64,000 nt of DNA from Pomphorhynchus laevis. Its lineage: Eukaryota > Acanthocephala > Palaeacanthocephala > Echinorhynchida > Pomphorhynchidae. Under the pieces are notes generated by a model, which saw only the letters and a program-made list of their open reading frames with translations, made no database searches and was not told where the DNA came from. Location of the stretch: positions 30,729-94,728 of the forward strand of contig WNNJ02001417.1 of assembly GCA_012934845.2 (NCBI GenBank), given 5' to 3'. This document shows positions 33,361-45,695 of this stretch, in pieces (position 1 is the stretch's first letter; each line of letters opens with the position of its first letter). The position numbers and the translations under genes are program-made.

Positions 33361-34478
33361 AAATACAGTTAATTTGAATTACTTAACATCTCAATTAATA
33401 AAAATAACTTAAATTCAAACCAAAAAAAACTGGAGAGATAATATAAATACACATTTTACCATATATCTCAAAAACGTTTATGAAATAGTAGTGTCTACGC
33501 ACAGACTAATCGCAATAAAACCCGACGGCCATCTATTACATATTGTTTTTCTGTCATCATGTAAAAAAAGCTTGCGAAATAAATATAGTTCATACGGAAC
33601 TTTAATAGGAGAGCGACACTTATTTGAAGACTTAATCGTTTCTGAATCACAACAGACTAATTATAGAAGACCTTTATTATACGATAAATGCATTGAATAT
33701 AATACAAGACACTTGATTGAGCAAAAAAACTTAATATGGCAAAGAAGGAAAATCATGCTAAGCTGCATTTGAAACGGTTTAGCCGATAAGTGAAGAAATA
33801 TCGTTGCGCTCGTATCAATCAATTTGTCAAATTGAAAGGCTTCGGGTATTTTTAGATCGCGTCTAAATGGAATTAAAATACCAAACTCCACCGATAAATA
33901 ACGAAAGGTAAGTGTTGATGCCCTTGTGTTCAAGCATTAAATGATTCAATTGCATTTAATTCTCATACCCAACCAAAAATTTTACGCGTGTTCATATAAG
34001 TCTGGGTAACGTGTATCATGACGCAATTTAGTAGTATCCAAATTAATTTTGACTCCCGTGTTGTAATGCCAGAAATGAGTTTGTAGATACATAAGCGGTC
34101 TTATGGATTTACAAGTGTCATCGATCTTATGTCATCCATTTACCGGTCGTCCTTATACAACTCCGATAGCGGGGTACATCACTGAAAAACTGAATAGCTT
34201 TTCACAGCTCGGTCTGCAAAAGATTCATTCGCGCAATACGTTGGCAATTTAAAAAATTATTGAGAAGAAACGACCTCTGGTCAAACGGAAATCAAGAGTT
34301 TTTTTCAGAAGCACCATTCATGCGAACTGATAGAGATGTAAGTACCACTCAGAAAGACTACAATTATTGGCGTCCAAATTTCGTACGTACAATCACAAAA
34401 TTTAGAATTTAAGTTTCGCTATTTATCCTAGAGAATAAAAACTTAAATGGTTCTTTGAAGTCTATCGATTTAGTTATC
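33361..34478. other. Upstream flank of thymidylate kinase, unassigned
   Basis: This is A+T-rich sequence that should include the kinase promoter on minus, but no clear TATA or initiator was recognised. A plus frame is open from about 33428 to 33772 without a convincing ATG start (it opens upstream of a GTG) and shows no known domain. Confidence 0.35.
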
Positions 34479-34485
34479 GGAATAG

Positions 34486-37400
34486 AAAAAAGATTTATTT
34501 TAACGTGGCAAATGCGTGACAGCGCACGCTTACATGACCACAACAAAACAAGACTGTGAATCAGGTGTCGAGAAGGTGTGAACGGAGGAGGTGTTTGAAT
34601 GTGATAAAGGAGGGAGCGCGGCGGACGTCGAGAGGAAGTTGATTCCAGGCGAGTGAGGCGGCGACGAGGAAGGATCGGAGACCGTAGTTGTTGGAGTAAT
34701 TAGGAACGTGGAGTAAGAAGGTATGACAGGAACGAAGCGATAGCGAGGTGGGGCGAGTATCGTCTAAGAAAGGAAGGTTGATGAACGATGGGGAGCCGAC
34801 AGCGATGAGACGAAAAGTAACGAGAAGAAGGCGGAGTTTGATGCGGATGTGGATGGTGGGGCAGGAGAGTTGGGCAAAATATGTGGATGTGTGGTCGAAG
34901 CGACGGAGTCGAAAGAGCACTCGAACGGCGGTGTTGATTATTCGTTGTAGGGGTAGGATGATGGATTTTGGAGAATTGGCGAAAAGGCTAAGGCAGTTAT
35001 CGATTTTAGGGAAAAGAAGCGATGAAAGAAGAGACATACAAGAACGGAAGTCGATAAGGTGGCGGATACGGCGGATGTCACGGAGAATTAAGTTAGACGA
35101 GCGGACCTTGTCACGGACGAAGGGTTTAAGGGAAAGGTGATCATCGAAATGGAAGCCTAAGAAAGTGAGATTGTGGACTATAGGGATGATCGATGAGGCA
35201 AAAGATACAATGGGAGGAGATATGTTTGGTTTACGGGGAAGGATCCACATTATTTTGGAATTTTCGGCGTTTAGAACGAGATGGAGATTGGAGAGACGTT
35301 TGTAGATAGAAGAAAGACAGTTGGAGGCAGAAATGCCGATATCGTGTATGCGATGTGCGGGTGCATGAGCATAGATTAGAATGTCATCGGCGTATTGCAT
35401 GACGTTAAAAAAGTAAGGTTTGATAAATGAAGAGAGATCGCCAAGCAAAAGAGAAAAAAGCAGGGGACCTAGGACTGAACCTTGTGGGACCCCGCAAAAA
35501 AATAGGGATGGGAGGGGAGGATGATGAATTAGAACAGACGCGAAAGGAACGGTCGGATAGATATGAGGCGAACCATGCTACGGAGAGGAAGAAAAGCCGT
35601 AATCATAACGAAGGCGAGAAAGGAGGACGGAGTGGTCGACAATGTCGAATGCGGAGGAGATGTCGAGGGAGATGAGAACACTATATTGAGCCTTGTCTCG
35701 AGAAATGAGTAAGTCGTTGTACACTTTTATGCATGCGATTTCCGTCGAGTGATTAGAGCGGAAAGCGGATTGGAAAGGAGGGTACAGATTGGATGAGGAG
35801 AGATAAGCGTTGATTTGTATTAAGATGAGGCGTTCTAAGAGCTTTGAAAGTGTAGGGAGTAGTGAAATGGGGCGATAGCTAGAAGGAAGGGAGGGGTCGA
35901 GCGATTGTTTCTTAAGGAGGAGACAAACGATTGCGGATTTCCAGTGTGAAGGGAAGATACGACTGAGGATGGACGAGTTAACCAGGGTTGTGAGAAATGG
36001 AGATATCGATGAGCATATAGATTTTAATATGTGAGTAGGCAGGGGATCGGCAGGTGAGGTTTTGTTGGGCAAGGACATGAGGACAGATGATACTTCTGTA
36101 GGTGATACAGGGAGAAGATGAAAGAGTTCCGGAAGGATGAGAGTAGACTGGGCAGAGTGGGATAGGATGGAGACCGGGGTGTGAGAGAGCAGCGTGGATA
36201 CTTTAGTCTGGAGAAATGACGAATAATCATTGGCATTGATGTTGCACGGCGAAGAGGAGCGAGCAAGGATTGAGTTGAAAGTATGCCATAGAGTCTTAGA
36301 GTTGAATGAAGTGATGATTTTATGCTGCCAGGAGTTGCATTTGGTACGTAGTAGGTTGAGATGAGACCGGCGAAGAGCAAGATAGGAATCACGGAAAGAC
36401 GGAGTGATCGAGCGGAAATCGCGTCTGAGAGAGCGGTGATAGACTCGAAAAGCATGGCGGAGTCGACGCTTTGAGTGTAAGCATTGGATGTCAAACCATG
36501 GGGTACGGTGCAAGCGACGGTGTGGGCGAGACTTTAAGGGCAAGAGAATATCGAGAGTGGATGTGAGTTTAGAGTCGAAAAGAAAGGCCAGATCGTGAGG
36601 GGATGAATGTTATTGTGGGTAATGATAGAGACGATTTGAGTAAGGCAGAGCGGAGAAGGGAGAGGTCAAGATTTCTCCAAGGGCGACGTAGGATTGTAGG
36701 TGTGTGAGGAGGTGTGTGGTTGCGAGCGAGATCAAGGGTGATAAGAAAGTGATCGGATAGGCCAGGATCAGAGATGGACAGTGAGGTGTAGGCAGCAAAA
36801 TGATCGGGGACAGCGATGATGTCGAGTGCCCCACCAAGTATATGTGTGGGGGCAGTGGAGATTAGTTTGTAATTGTAGTTGGATAGAATGTTGATGAAGC
36901 GGATGGAATCTGTGGAAGAGGGACGGTCTAGGCGGATATTGAAGTCGCCTAGAACGAGTGAAGGGATTTTGGACAAAGAACAATGAGAAAGGAGGTCAGT
37001 GAGTTCGGTAAAAAATAAGGCTGTAGGAGCTGATGAACCAGGACGGTATACAATGGCGAGATCTAGAGTGATCGGGTTAGAATAACGACAAGTGAGCAGT
37101 TCAAAATAGCAAGGACTGAAAGGGGGAAGTGATTTTGCGAAGAGACGCTGGGTGACGCGCGAATGCGACGATGCCGCAATGATTAGAAGATTTAGAAGGG
37201 CATGAGCTGAGGGGGCGGGCGGATTCGACTAGGGAGCAACCGGTAGAGAGCAGACGTCGAATGGAAAGGTCGTCGGAATCTGAGTGCCAGGATTCGATGA
37301 GGCAGAAGAGATTGATGGATTGCTTTGTGAATAGGTTGAGGATAAGATCGGATTTATTGAGAATAGATCTAGTGTTGAGGAGACCGAGGCGGAAACCATG

Positions 37401-37683
37401 TGCTGTGGCGAAAGAGTCTAGTGGAGAAGACACATAGGAGAGATGGAGCGCCATCGAATTTTTAGACGGGTGTGGACAACTTGAAAATTTCCGTCTATGT
37501 TTCGGATGGCGAGTGATGTTTCGCCGTTTTCCTCGCGACGGCGTTTTTCGATGCGGGCTGAAGAGATTTGTGCGATTTCAGAAGGGGCGCGATCGGGGAA
37601 AATTCGAGTGGTTGAAGATGACATGAGTTTGAATCGTTGAGAGAGGACAGAAGACGCGTGAGAGCGATGCTTGAAAACAATTA
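34486..37683 (-). mobile_element. LINE family B, best-bounded copy with target duplication
   Basis: This is a 3.2-kb minus-strand LINE. Both flanks carry GGAATAG (34479-34485 and 37684-37690), a 7-bp target-site duplication. The copy is 5'-truncated inside ORF1 (the tail SRIEKRR-like text and NFQVVHTRLKIRWR are near 37460-37560) and holds all of ORF2 plus the 3' UTR. The 3' UTR has a TGCCAGCGCACG hairpin region and TTAAAATAAATC. High similarity to 50194-51690 and 27224-27974 shows that family B amplified more recently than families A or C here. Confidence 0.85.
34561..37454 (-). pseudogene. LINE family B ORF2 (endonuclease-RT), a few breaks
   Basis: ORF2 starts at the ATG at 37454 (MALHLSYVSS), overlapping the end of ORF1 (37418) by 37 bases. 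Open segments are 37101-37454 (LLNTRSILNKSDLI, LIESWHSDSDDLSIRRLL), 36569-36976 (LGDFNIRLDRPSS, GGALDIIAV, LSDHFLITLDL), 35578-36543 (SYRPISLLPTLSKLLERL, FRSNHSTEIACIKV, SLDISSAFDIVDHS) and 34561-35448 (MQYADDILIYAHAPAH with the catalytic YADD, LGFHFDDHLSLKPF, LAWNQLPLDVRR). Three frame disruptions separate them; one lies around the GVPQGSVLGP motif near 35480. Endonuclease and RT catalytic residues are otherwise visible. Confidence 0.8.
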
Positions 37684-37690
37684 GGAATAG

Positions 37691-38924
37691 GTGTGAAAGA
37701 AGTGTAAAATAGACTTCACAATTTTATTTTATCAAAATAAAGATATAGCAACTTTAAATACGCCTAAAATCTGGTGGTTCTGCTAGAAAACTGTTGGTTT
37801 TGCTAAACTTCGGGCCTAGATACTTTAACATAAAAAGCAAACGTTAACCTCTTTCTATAAAATTCAAAAAAACTTGCTAGTGCGTTAGTAGACTTTACTA
37901 TCAAAATAGTAACTGATCATGTAGAGCCAAGCTATCTTAATGGACTCGTGGCGTGCCACGAGTACAATTCAGTACGCAAGTGGTACAGTTCAGCTATGTG
38001 TATCTTAGCGTAATAAGATTTATGCTCTCTTTAAAATCAGCTTTCATTACAAACGTAAGACGTCTTATTGCGTTCGATGCAACGAACGCTGTTGATTATT
38101 TGAGTAGAGACATGGCGCTGATAAGCGTTTGGATAGTTTGCCTCTTTGTAAAATATATGCGGCAGATACACAAACAGTTCTAGTCGGAGACCTTGTCATC
38201 ACATGAAGGCTTAATCCAATAAGACCATGTAGACAAAGGCTTGAGCGGATATTTTTTGATGTCAGTGTTTTAAGTAATTTAGCTTTAATTACAACGATCT
38301 GTTGCAAAGACATTAACTTACAATAAAGACCTTAAGTATGCAAAGTACACTGATAGAGTGTATTTTTATACTGATTTCCACTGCAGACGGGATTGATTCA
38401 GTAGCTTTAGAAACGATTAGGTAGATTAATATTGAAATACAGATACAGAATATACCTGTATAATTATCGTTTTGGTACAATAAACCAAAACGTTGAGGCT
38501 AGCTAAAATCGCGATGCTGCATTCTTATTGGCTAGAGCATCATCACTTCACCTCCGAGCACCTCGCTTTAAAAGAAAAATTCCATCGTATATCAATGAAG
38601 TTCGTTGACTTTAAATAATTTTCAAACTGTCTTGTTTGTTTGTAAAAATAAACATTTTCCTTAAAAAATTGCAAATTCGTCAAAATATTTTTATCTAAAA
38701 ATATTAAATCGATTCAATACAAATTATTTATTTTAAAATCGTCATTTTGAAAAAATAATAACGTCTTATTTATAACGGTAATATTTGTTGATATAACGAT
38801 AAGGTACCTGGTTTGGTAAATTAGAAAAATTGCAAATTATTATACATCAACAACATAAGAGCATTAGCTCAAATAGCTGGCTCACAATAAGTTCGTAAAT
38901 AAGTTAATTAGTTTTTAAATTATG
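37691..38924. other. Unassigned spacer
   Basis: No gene could be supported. A plus ORF at 37953-38183 has no recognisable motif. Around 38528-38577 an ATTGG (inverted CCAAT) is followed about 45 bases later by CTTTAAAAG, which could be a CCAAT plus TATA-like promoter, but no transcript unit is evident. Confidence 0.3.
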
Positions 38925-39445
38925 TAATTCAACACGAAACATTGCCTGATCTATTCGTAGTATTCTTTTAAAAGTACTAAGTGAACTGCATCCAACGGTG
39001 TTTGCATCAAGGTTGTTCCAAAGCTCAACAATTCTTCTATTAAATTGCATCGCGCTCAATTTCTGTACCCTGCTTCTTCATTTATGTTAAATCGTTAACA
39101 TAAATGCTGAATAAAAACGGACCCAAAACTAAACCTTGAGGTACTCCAAGATGACATTCTCTAGACACAGACAATGACTAATCGACAAGTACTCGAAAGC
39201 AACAATCACGAAGAAATTCTCTAATCCAATCAACCAGTATGTTTTGGGAGTCCAGTATTGACAAGTTTCTGAAGAAGTAGACCATGATCTACTCTATCAA
39301 AAGCTTTAAAAAGTCTAAGAATATAATGCCTGTATCGGTAGAGTATCCCTTATTCGCTGTTCAATCGAGATGAGCATCAAGAAATTTAAAACAGTTGAAT
39401 AGCCTTCTCGAAATCCGTGATGATTAGGAATAAACGTAGAATAAA
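38925..39445 (-). pseudogene. RT fragment of another CR1/L2-like LINE (family E)
   Basis: Read on minus, the sequence near 39105-39160 gives GVPQGLVLGPFLFS and IYVNDL, the RT motif B block. Motif A-like text and QGFREGYST-type sequence follow at higher coordinates. The frame is disrupted repeatedly. It abuts the 20-bp satellite. Confidence 0.6.
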
Positions 39446-42400
39446 TAATCAGTAGCAGATCAATTTAATTAGATGCAGATCAATTCAATCGGTTGCAGAT
39501 TAATTTAATCAATTGCAAATCAATTTAATCAGTTGCTGATCAATTCAATCAGTTGCAGATCAATTTAATAAGCTGCAGATCAAATTAATCAGTTGCAGAA
39601 CAATACAATCAGTTGCAGACCAATTTAATCAGTTGCAGATCAATTTAATTAGCTGCAGATCAATTCAATCAGTTGCAGATCAACTTAATCAGTTGCAGAT
39701 CAATTTTATAAGTTGCAGATCGATTTAATTTGTTGCAGATCAATTTAATCAGTTGCAGATCAATTCAATCAGTTGCAGATCAATTTAATTAGTTGCAAAT
39801 AAATTCAATCAGTCGCTGATGAATTCAATCAGATGCAGATCAAATCAATCAGTTGTAGATCAATTCAATTAGTTGCCAATAAATTTAATCAGTTGAGATC
39901 AATTTAATCAGTTGCAGATCAATTTAATTAGTTGCAGATCAATTTAATCAGTTGCATATCAATTTAATCAGTTGCTAATCAATTCAATCAGTTGCAGACC
40001 AATTTAATCAGTTGCAGATCAATTTAATTAGCTGCAGATAAATTAAATCAGTTGCAGATCAATTTAATCAGTTGCTGATCAATTCAACTAGTTGCAGATC
40101 AATTTAATTAGCTGCAGATTAATTTAATCAGTTGCAGATCAATTCAATCAGTTGCAGATCAATTTAATTAGTTGCTGATCAATTCAACTAGTTGCAGATC
40201 AATTTAATTAGCTGCAGATCAATTTAATCAGTTGCAGATCAATTCAATCAGTTGCAGATCAATTTAATAAGTTGCAGATCGATTTAATTAGTTGCAGATC
40301 AATTTAATCAGTTGCAGATCAATTTATTCAGTTGCAGATCATAAAATCAGTTGCAGATCAATTCAATCAGTTGCAGATTGATTTAATCAGTTGGAGATCA
40401 ATTTAATTAGCTGCAGATCAATTCAATCAGTTGCAGATCAATTCAATCAGTTGCAGATCAATTTAATCAGTTGCAGATCAATTTAATCAGTTGCTGATCA
40501 ATTCAATCAGTTGCAGATCAATTTAATCAGTTGCAGATCAATTTTAATCAGTTGCTGATCAATTCAACCAGTTGCAGATCAATGTAATTAGCTGCAGATC
40601 AATTCAACCCGTTGCAGATCAATTCAATCAGTTGCAGTGATATTTAATTAGCTGCAGATCAATTTAATCAGTTGCAGATAAATTTAATCTGTTGCTGATC
40701 AATTCAACCAGTTGCAGATCAATTCAACCAGTTGCAGATCAATTTAATTAGTTGCAAATAAATTCAATCAGTCGCTGATGAATTCAATGAGATGCAGATC
40801 AATTTAATCCGTTGCAGATCAATTCAATCAGTTGCAGATCAATTCAATCAGTTGCAGATCAATTCAATCAGTTGCAGATCAATTCAATCAGTTGCAGATC
40901 AATTCAATCAGTTGCAGATCAATTCAATCCTATGCAGATAAATTCAATCAGTTGTGGATCGATTCAATCAGTTTCAGATCAATTCAAATAGTTGTAGATC
41001 AATTCAATCAGTTGCAGATCAATTTAATCAGTTGCTGATCAATTCAATTAGTTGTAGATCAATTTAATCAGTTGCAGATCAATTCAATCAGTTGCAGATC
41101 AATTCAATCAGTTGCAGATCAATTCAATCAGTTGCAGATCAATTCAATCAGTTGCAGATCAATTCAATCAGTTGCAGATCAATTTAATCAGTTGCTGATC
41201 AATTCAATCAGTTGCAGATCAATTTAATCAGTTGCAGATCAATTTAATTAGCTGCAGATCAATTCAATCAGTTGCAGACCAATTTAATCAGTTGCAGATC
41301 AATTTAATTAGCTGCAGATCAATTCAATCAGTTGCAGATCAATTTAATCAGTTGCAGATCAATTCAACAGTTGCAAATCACTGTAATTAGCTGCAGATCA
41401 ATTCAATCAGTTGCAGATCAATTCAATCAGTTGCAGAGATTTTTAATTAGCTGCAGATCAATTTAATCAGTTGCAGATCACATTAATCAGTTGCTGATAA
41501 ATTCGACCAGTTGCAGATCAATTCAACCAGTTGCAGATCAATTTAATTAGTTTCAAATAAATTCAATCAGTCGCTGATGAATTCAATCAGATGCAGATCA
41601 ATTTAATCAGTTGCAAATCAATTCAATAAGTTGCAGATCACTTCAATCAGTTGCAGATAAATTCAATCAGTTGCAGATCAATTCAATCTTTTGCAGATCA
41701 AATCAATCAGTTGCGGATCGATTCAATCAGTTGCAGATCAATTTAATCGGTTGCATATCAATTAAATCAGTTGCGGATCAATTCAACCAGTTGCAGATCA
41801 ATTTAATTAGTTGCATATCAATTCAATCAGTTGCAGATCAATTCAATCAGTTGCAGATCAATTTAATTAGCTGCAGTGCTGATCAATTCAATCAGTTGCA
41901 GATCAATTTAATCAGTTGCAGATCAATTTAATTAGCTGCAGATCAATTCAATCAGTTGCAGATCAATTTAATCAGTTGCAGATCAATTCAAACAGTTGCA
42001 GATCAATTTAATTAGCTGCAGATCAATTAATCAGTTGCAGATCAATTCAATCAGTTGCAGATCAATTTAATCAGTTGCTGATCAATTCAACTAGTTGCAG
42101 ATCAATTTAATTAGCTGCAGATCAATTTAATCAGTTGCAGATCAATTCAATCAGTTGCAGATCAATTCAATCAGTTGCAGATCAATTCAATCAGTTGCAG
42201 ATCAATTCAATCAGTTGCAGATCAATTCAATCAGTTGCAGATCGATTCAATCAGTTGCAGATCAATTCAATCAAATGCAGATCAATTAAATCAGTTGCAG
42301 ATCAATTAAATCAGTTGCAGATCAATTAAATCAGTTGCTGATCAATTCAATTAGTTGCAGACCAATTTAATCAGTCGCAGATCAATTTAATTAGCTGCAG

Positions 42401-44225
42401 ATCCATTCAATCCGTTGCAGATCAATTTAATCAGTTGCAGATCAATTTAATCAGTTGCTGATCAATTCAACCAGTTGCAGATCAATTCAACCAGTTGCAG
42501 ATCAATTTAATTAGTTGCAAATAAATTCAATCAGTCGCTGATGAATTCAATCAGATGCAGATCAATTCAATCAGTTGAAGATCAATTCAATCAGTTGCAG
42601 ATCAATTCAATCAGTTGCAGATCAATTCAATCAGTTGCAGATCAATTTAATCAGTTGCGGATCGATTCAATCAGTTGCAGATCAATTTAATCAGTTGCAG
42701 ATCAATTTAATCAGTTGCTGATCAATTCAACCAGTTGCAGATCAATTTAATTAGCTACAGATCAATTCAATCAGTTGCAGATCAATTCAATCAGTTGCAG
42801 AGCAATTTAATAAGTTGCAGATCAATTTAATTTGCTGCAGATCAATTCAATCAGTTGCAGATCAATTTAATTAGTTGCAAATAAATTCAATCAGTCGCAG
42901 ACTATTTTAATCAGATGCAGGTCAATTCAATCAGTTGCTTATCAATTCAATTAGTTGCAAATAAATTCAATCAGTTGCAGATCAATTTAATTATTTGCAG
43001 ATCAATTTAATTAGTTGCAGATCAATTTAATCAGCTGCAGATCAATTCAATCCGTCGATGTTGAATTCAATCAGATGCAGATCAATTCAATCAGTTGCAG
43101 ATCAATTTAATCAGTTGCAGATCAATTTAATCAGTTGCTGATAAATTCAACCAGTTGCAGATCAATTTAACCAGTTGCAGATCAATTTTATTAGTTGCAA
43201 ATAAATTCAATCAGTCGCTGATGAATTTAATCAGATGCAGATCAATTTAATCAGTTGCAAATTAATTCAATCAGTTGCAGATCAATTCAATCAGTTGCAG
43301 ATCAATTCAACCAGTTGCAGATCAATTTAATAAGCTGCAGATCAGTTCAATCAGTTGCAGATCAACTTAATCAGTTGCAGATCAATTTAATTAGCTGCAG
43401 ATCAATTTAATCAACTGCAGATCAATTCAATTAGTTGCAAATAAATTCAATCAGTTGAGATCAATTTAATCAGTTGCAGATCAATTTAATTAGTTGCATA
43501 TCAATTTAATCAGTTGCAGATCAATTTAATCAGTTGCAGATCAATTTAATCAGTTGCTGATCCATTCAATCAGTTGCATACCAATTTAATCAGTTGCAGA
43601 TCAATTTAATTAGCTGCAGATCAATTAAATTAGTTGCAGATTATTTTAATTAGCTGCAGATCAATTCAATCAGTTGCAGATCAATTTAATTAGTTGCAGA
43701 TCAATTTTATCAGTTACTGATCAATTCGATATGTTGCAGATCAATTTAATCAGTTGCAGATCAATTTAATCATTTGCTGATCAATTCAACTAGTTGCAGA
43801 TCAATTTAATTAGCTGCAGATCAATTAAACAGTTGCAGATCAATTCAATCAGTTGCAGATCAATTCAATCAGTTGCAGACTTATTCAATCAGTTGCAGAT
43901 CAATTCAATCAGTTGCAGAGCAATTCAATCAGTTGCAGATCAATTCAATCAGTTGCAGATCAATTCAATCAGTTGCAGATCAATTCAATCATTTTCAGAT
44001 CAATTAAATCTGTTCTATGTCAGTTCAATCAGTTACAGATAAATTTAATCAGTTGCACATCACTTCAATCAGTTGCCGAAGAATTCCACCGGTTGCAGAT
44101 TAATTCAATTAGTTTCAGATCAATTCAATCAGTTGCAGATTAATTCAATTAGTTGCAGATCAATTCAATCAGTTGCATATTAATTCAGTCAGTTCAAGAT
44201 CAATTCAATCGGTAGCAGATCGTCT
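39446..44225. repeat. 20-bp satellite array, about 240 units
   Basis: The unit is CAGTTGCAGATCAATTCAAT with common variants TTTAAT for TTCAAT, AGCTGC for AGTTGC and GCTGAT for GCAGAT. Period 20 is strict over long stretches, with occasional 1-2 base slips. Because 60 bases is 20 codons, long frames can occur by periodicity (for example 40832-41038 and 43794-44143), but these are not genes. A variant block (GTTGCAAATAAATTCAATCA followed by GTCGCTGATGAATTCAATCA) recurs at about 39791, 40750, 41549, 42513 and 43193, showing higher-order structure of roughly 0.7-1 kb. Units decay at both edges. Confidence 0.95.
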
Positions 44226-44309
44226 AGCTGCGCTCGCCGCTCAGTTGCAGTTGCAAATTTTACAGCTTTTACACATGGAAGCTAATGGGACGGTAAGAAA
44301 ACAGGTTCG

Positions 44310-44725
44310 ACCGAGACCAACATCCACATTTCTTGCACGACACTCTCGGCCCACTATACACATTCGCATCTAACTTCGCATTCTTCTCTTCAGTTTTCGT
44401 CCCATCGCTGTCGCCTTCATCGTTCATCAACCCCCATTTCTTAGACGACACTCGCATCACCTCTCCATCGCTGCGTTCCCGTTATTCCCTCTTACCTCAC
44501 GTTCCTAATTATTCCAACAACTACGGTATCCGGTTATTCACCGACGTCGCCCCCTCTCTCGCCTGGAATCAACTGCCTCTCGACTTCCGCCGCCCTCCTG
44601 CTTTTATCACATTCAAATACTGCTTTCATTCCTACCTTCTCGACATATGATTTAGATTGTTTTGTGGTCATACAAGCGTACGCCGTCACCTATTTGTTAC
44701 GTAAAAATAAATCGTTTTTTGAAGA
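44310..44725 (+). pseudogene. LINE family B 3' fragment
   Basis: Plus reads TIHIR near 44350, FLDDTRITSPSLRSRYSLLPHVPNYS near 44435-44515 and SLAWNQLPLDFRR near 44555-44595, with the family 3' end ACGTAAAAATAAATCG at about 44700-44715. It is a diverged, 5'-truncated copy bordering the satellite. Confidence 0.7.
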
Positions 44726-44914
44726 ACACTCAAAACGATAATCCTACGTATATTTCTCTGCGATATACAATGATGCCAGTAAATTATAAAAAATGTTTTT
44801 AGTATTTTTGTGTCATGTAATTAAAATGCATAAATTTAGTATTTTTTTCAAATTCAATAAATGCTGTTTTCAAAATTCTTTACCAGCCAAAAATGATATC
44901 ATGATTTTTTCGTC

Positions 44915-45240
44915 TTGGTCGTGTGAACATCCGTTTCATTCTTCGCAAAACCGATTTACTTGATTTCTTTGCACAACAATCACTTGATCTTTTCGTTTCA
45001 AAGAACACCCTTTCATACTGATTATGATCACCATCTACGTTTGTTCGGTCTTTCTCTTGCTGATTCCGCTCGCCTCATCGACTCATCAAAATCAACAACA
45101 TGTAAGTATCGTATCATTGCTCGTCTCCTTGTTTTCTTAAGAAACACGTGTTACCCCTACCCATGTATCACATTTGAATTGTTCCTCTTTAAAACTTCAT
45201 TTACTTTCCTTCACTTTCTGTGACTTGTTCGTTTTTAATT
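44915..45240 (+). pseudogene. LINE family B-like endonuclease fragment
   Basis: The DNA and its broken translation follow the N-terminal endonuclease region of family B: a NIRFILRKTDLLDFFAQQSLDL-like stretch near 44930-44985, LADSARLIDSSKST near 45055-45095, then FELFL. It is diverged, with frameshifts. Confidence 0.5.
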
Positions 45241-45399
45241 TGTTCGCATTCTGGGTTCTTTTTTAAGTAGAATTGTTAGCACCCATTAGCGTGCATTTGC
45301 TACATATTTTTTTAACAATTAATATTTTATAAATATTAATTATAATATTAATATTATTAATATTAAATATTATTTAATTTTTTTTATTTTGTTTTTTTT
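45241..45399. other. A+T-rich low-complexity sequence
   Basis: AATATTAAT-type runs lie between about 45310 and 45380. Nothing coding is visible. Confidence 0.5.
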
Positions 45400-45499
45400 A
45401 AACGGAAAAATTTGTTTTAGTAAAGCATACAATCAAGGTTACCCGCAAATGGGTCCAAAAATGTCGAGCAATAAACTGCTGAATTGGATACTGGATACA

Positions 45500-45695
45500 G
45501 CTACGAAGACGAGTCGGCTGGGCGTTTGAATGTACTACGCATGGGAGTACCTCGTGTTGACCGTGGACTCCGGAGACAGGCCGATATTGACCGAGCAATT
45601 TCGAAGCTTATTTTTCTTTTTAGTCTAATAGCTATATCACTGTAGCGTATGTGTCCTTGTTGAGCTAAAGCGGTCGCAATAGTCTTTACTAGCAT
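45500..45695 (-). pseudogene. LINE family D C-terminal tail
   Basis: This short frame (LVKTIATALAQQGH ... SACLRSPRSTRG) follows the RT-RLE ORF and overlaps its end by a few bases in another frame. The fragment at 58251-58499 has the same arrangement (SMCIRAARSTRG), so the block is the natural C-terminus. A frameshift near 45690 separates it here. Confidence 0.65.

Noticed and set aside
33491-33772. Small gene divergent from thymidylate kinase
   Set aside because: The frame starts at GTG within a longer open stretch, has no recognised domain and no supporting promoter or splice signal.
34748-35675. Arg/Lys-rich plus-strand ORFs
   Set aside because: They are antisense to the LINE B ORF2; similar shadows occur opposite every B copy (15363-15614, 27517-27738, 51170-51391).
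38528-38577. CCAAT and TATA-like promoter pair
   Set aside because: No transcription unit follows, and both words are frequent in A+T-rich DNA.
39446-44225. CRISPR array or repeat-protein genes
   Set aside because: There are no spacers; the 20-bp units are contiguous. The long frames are a by-product of a 60-base (20-codon) periodicity and lack any conserved start or domain.
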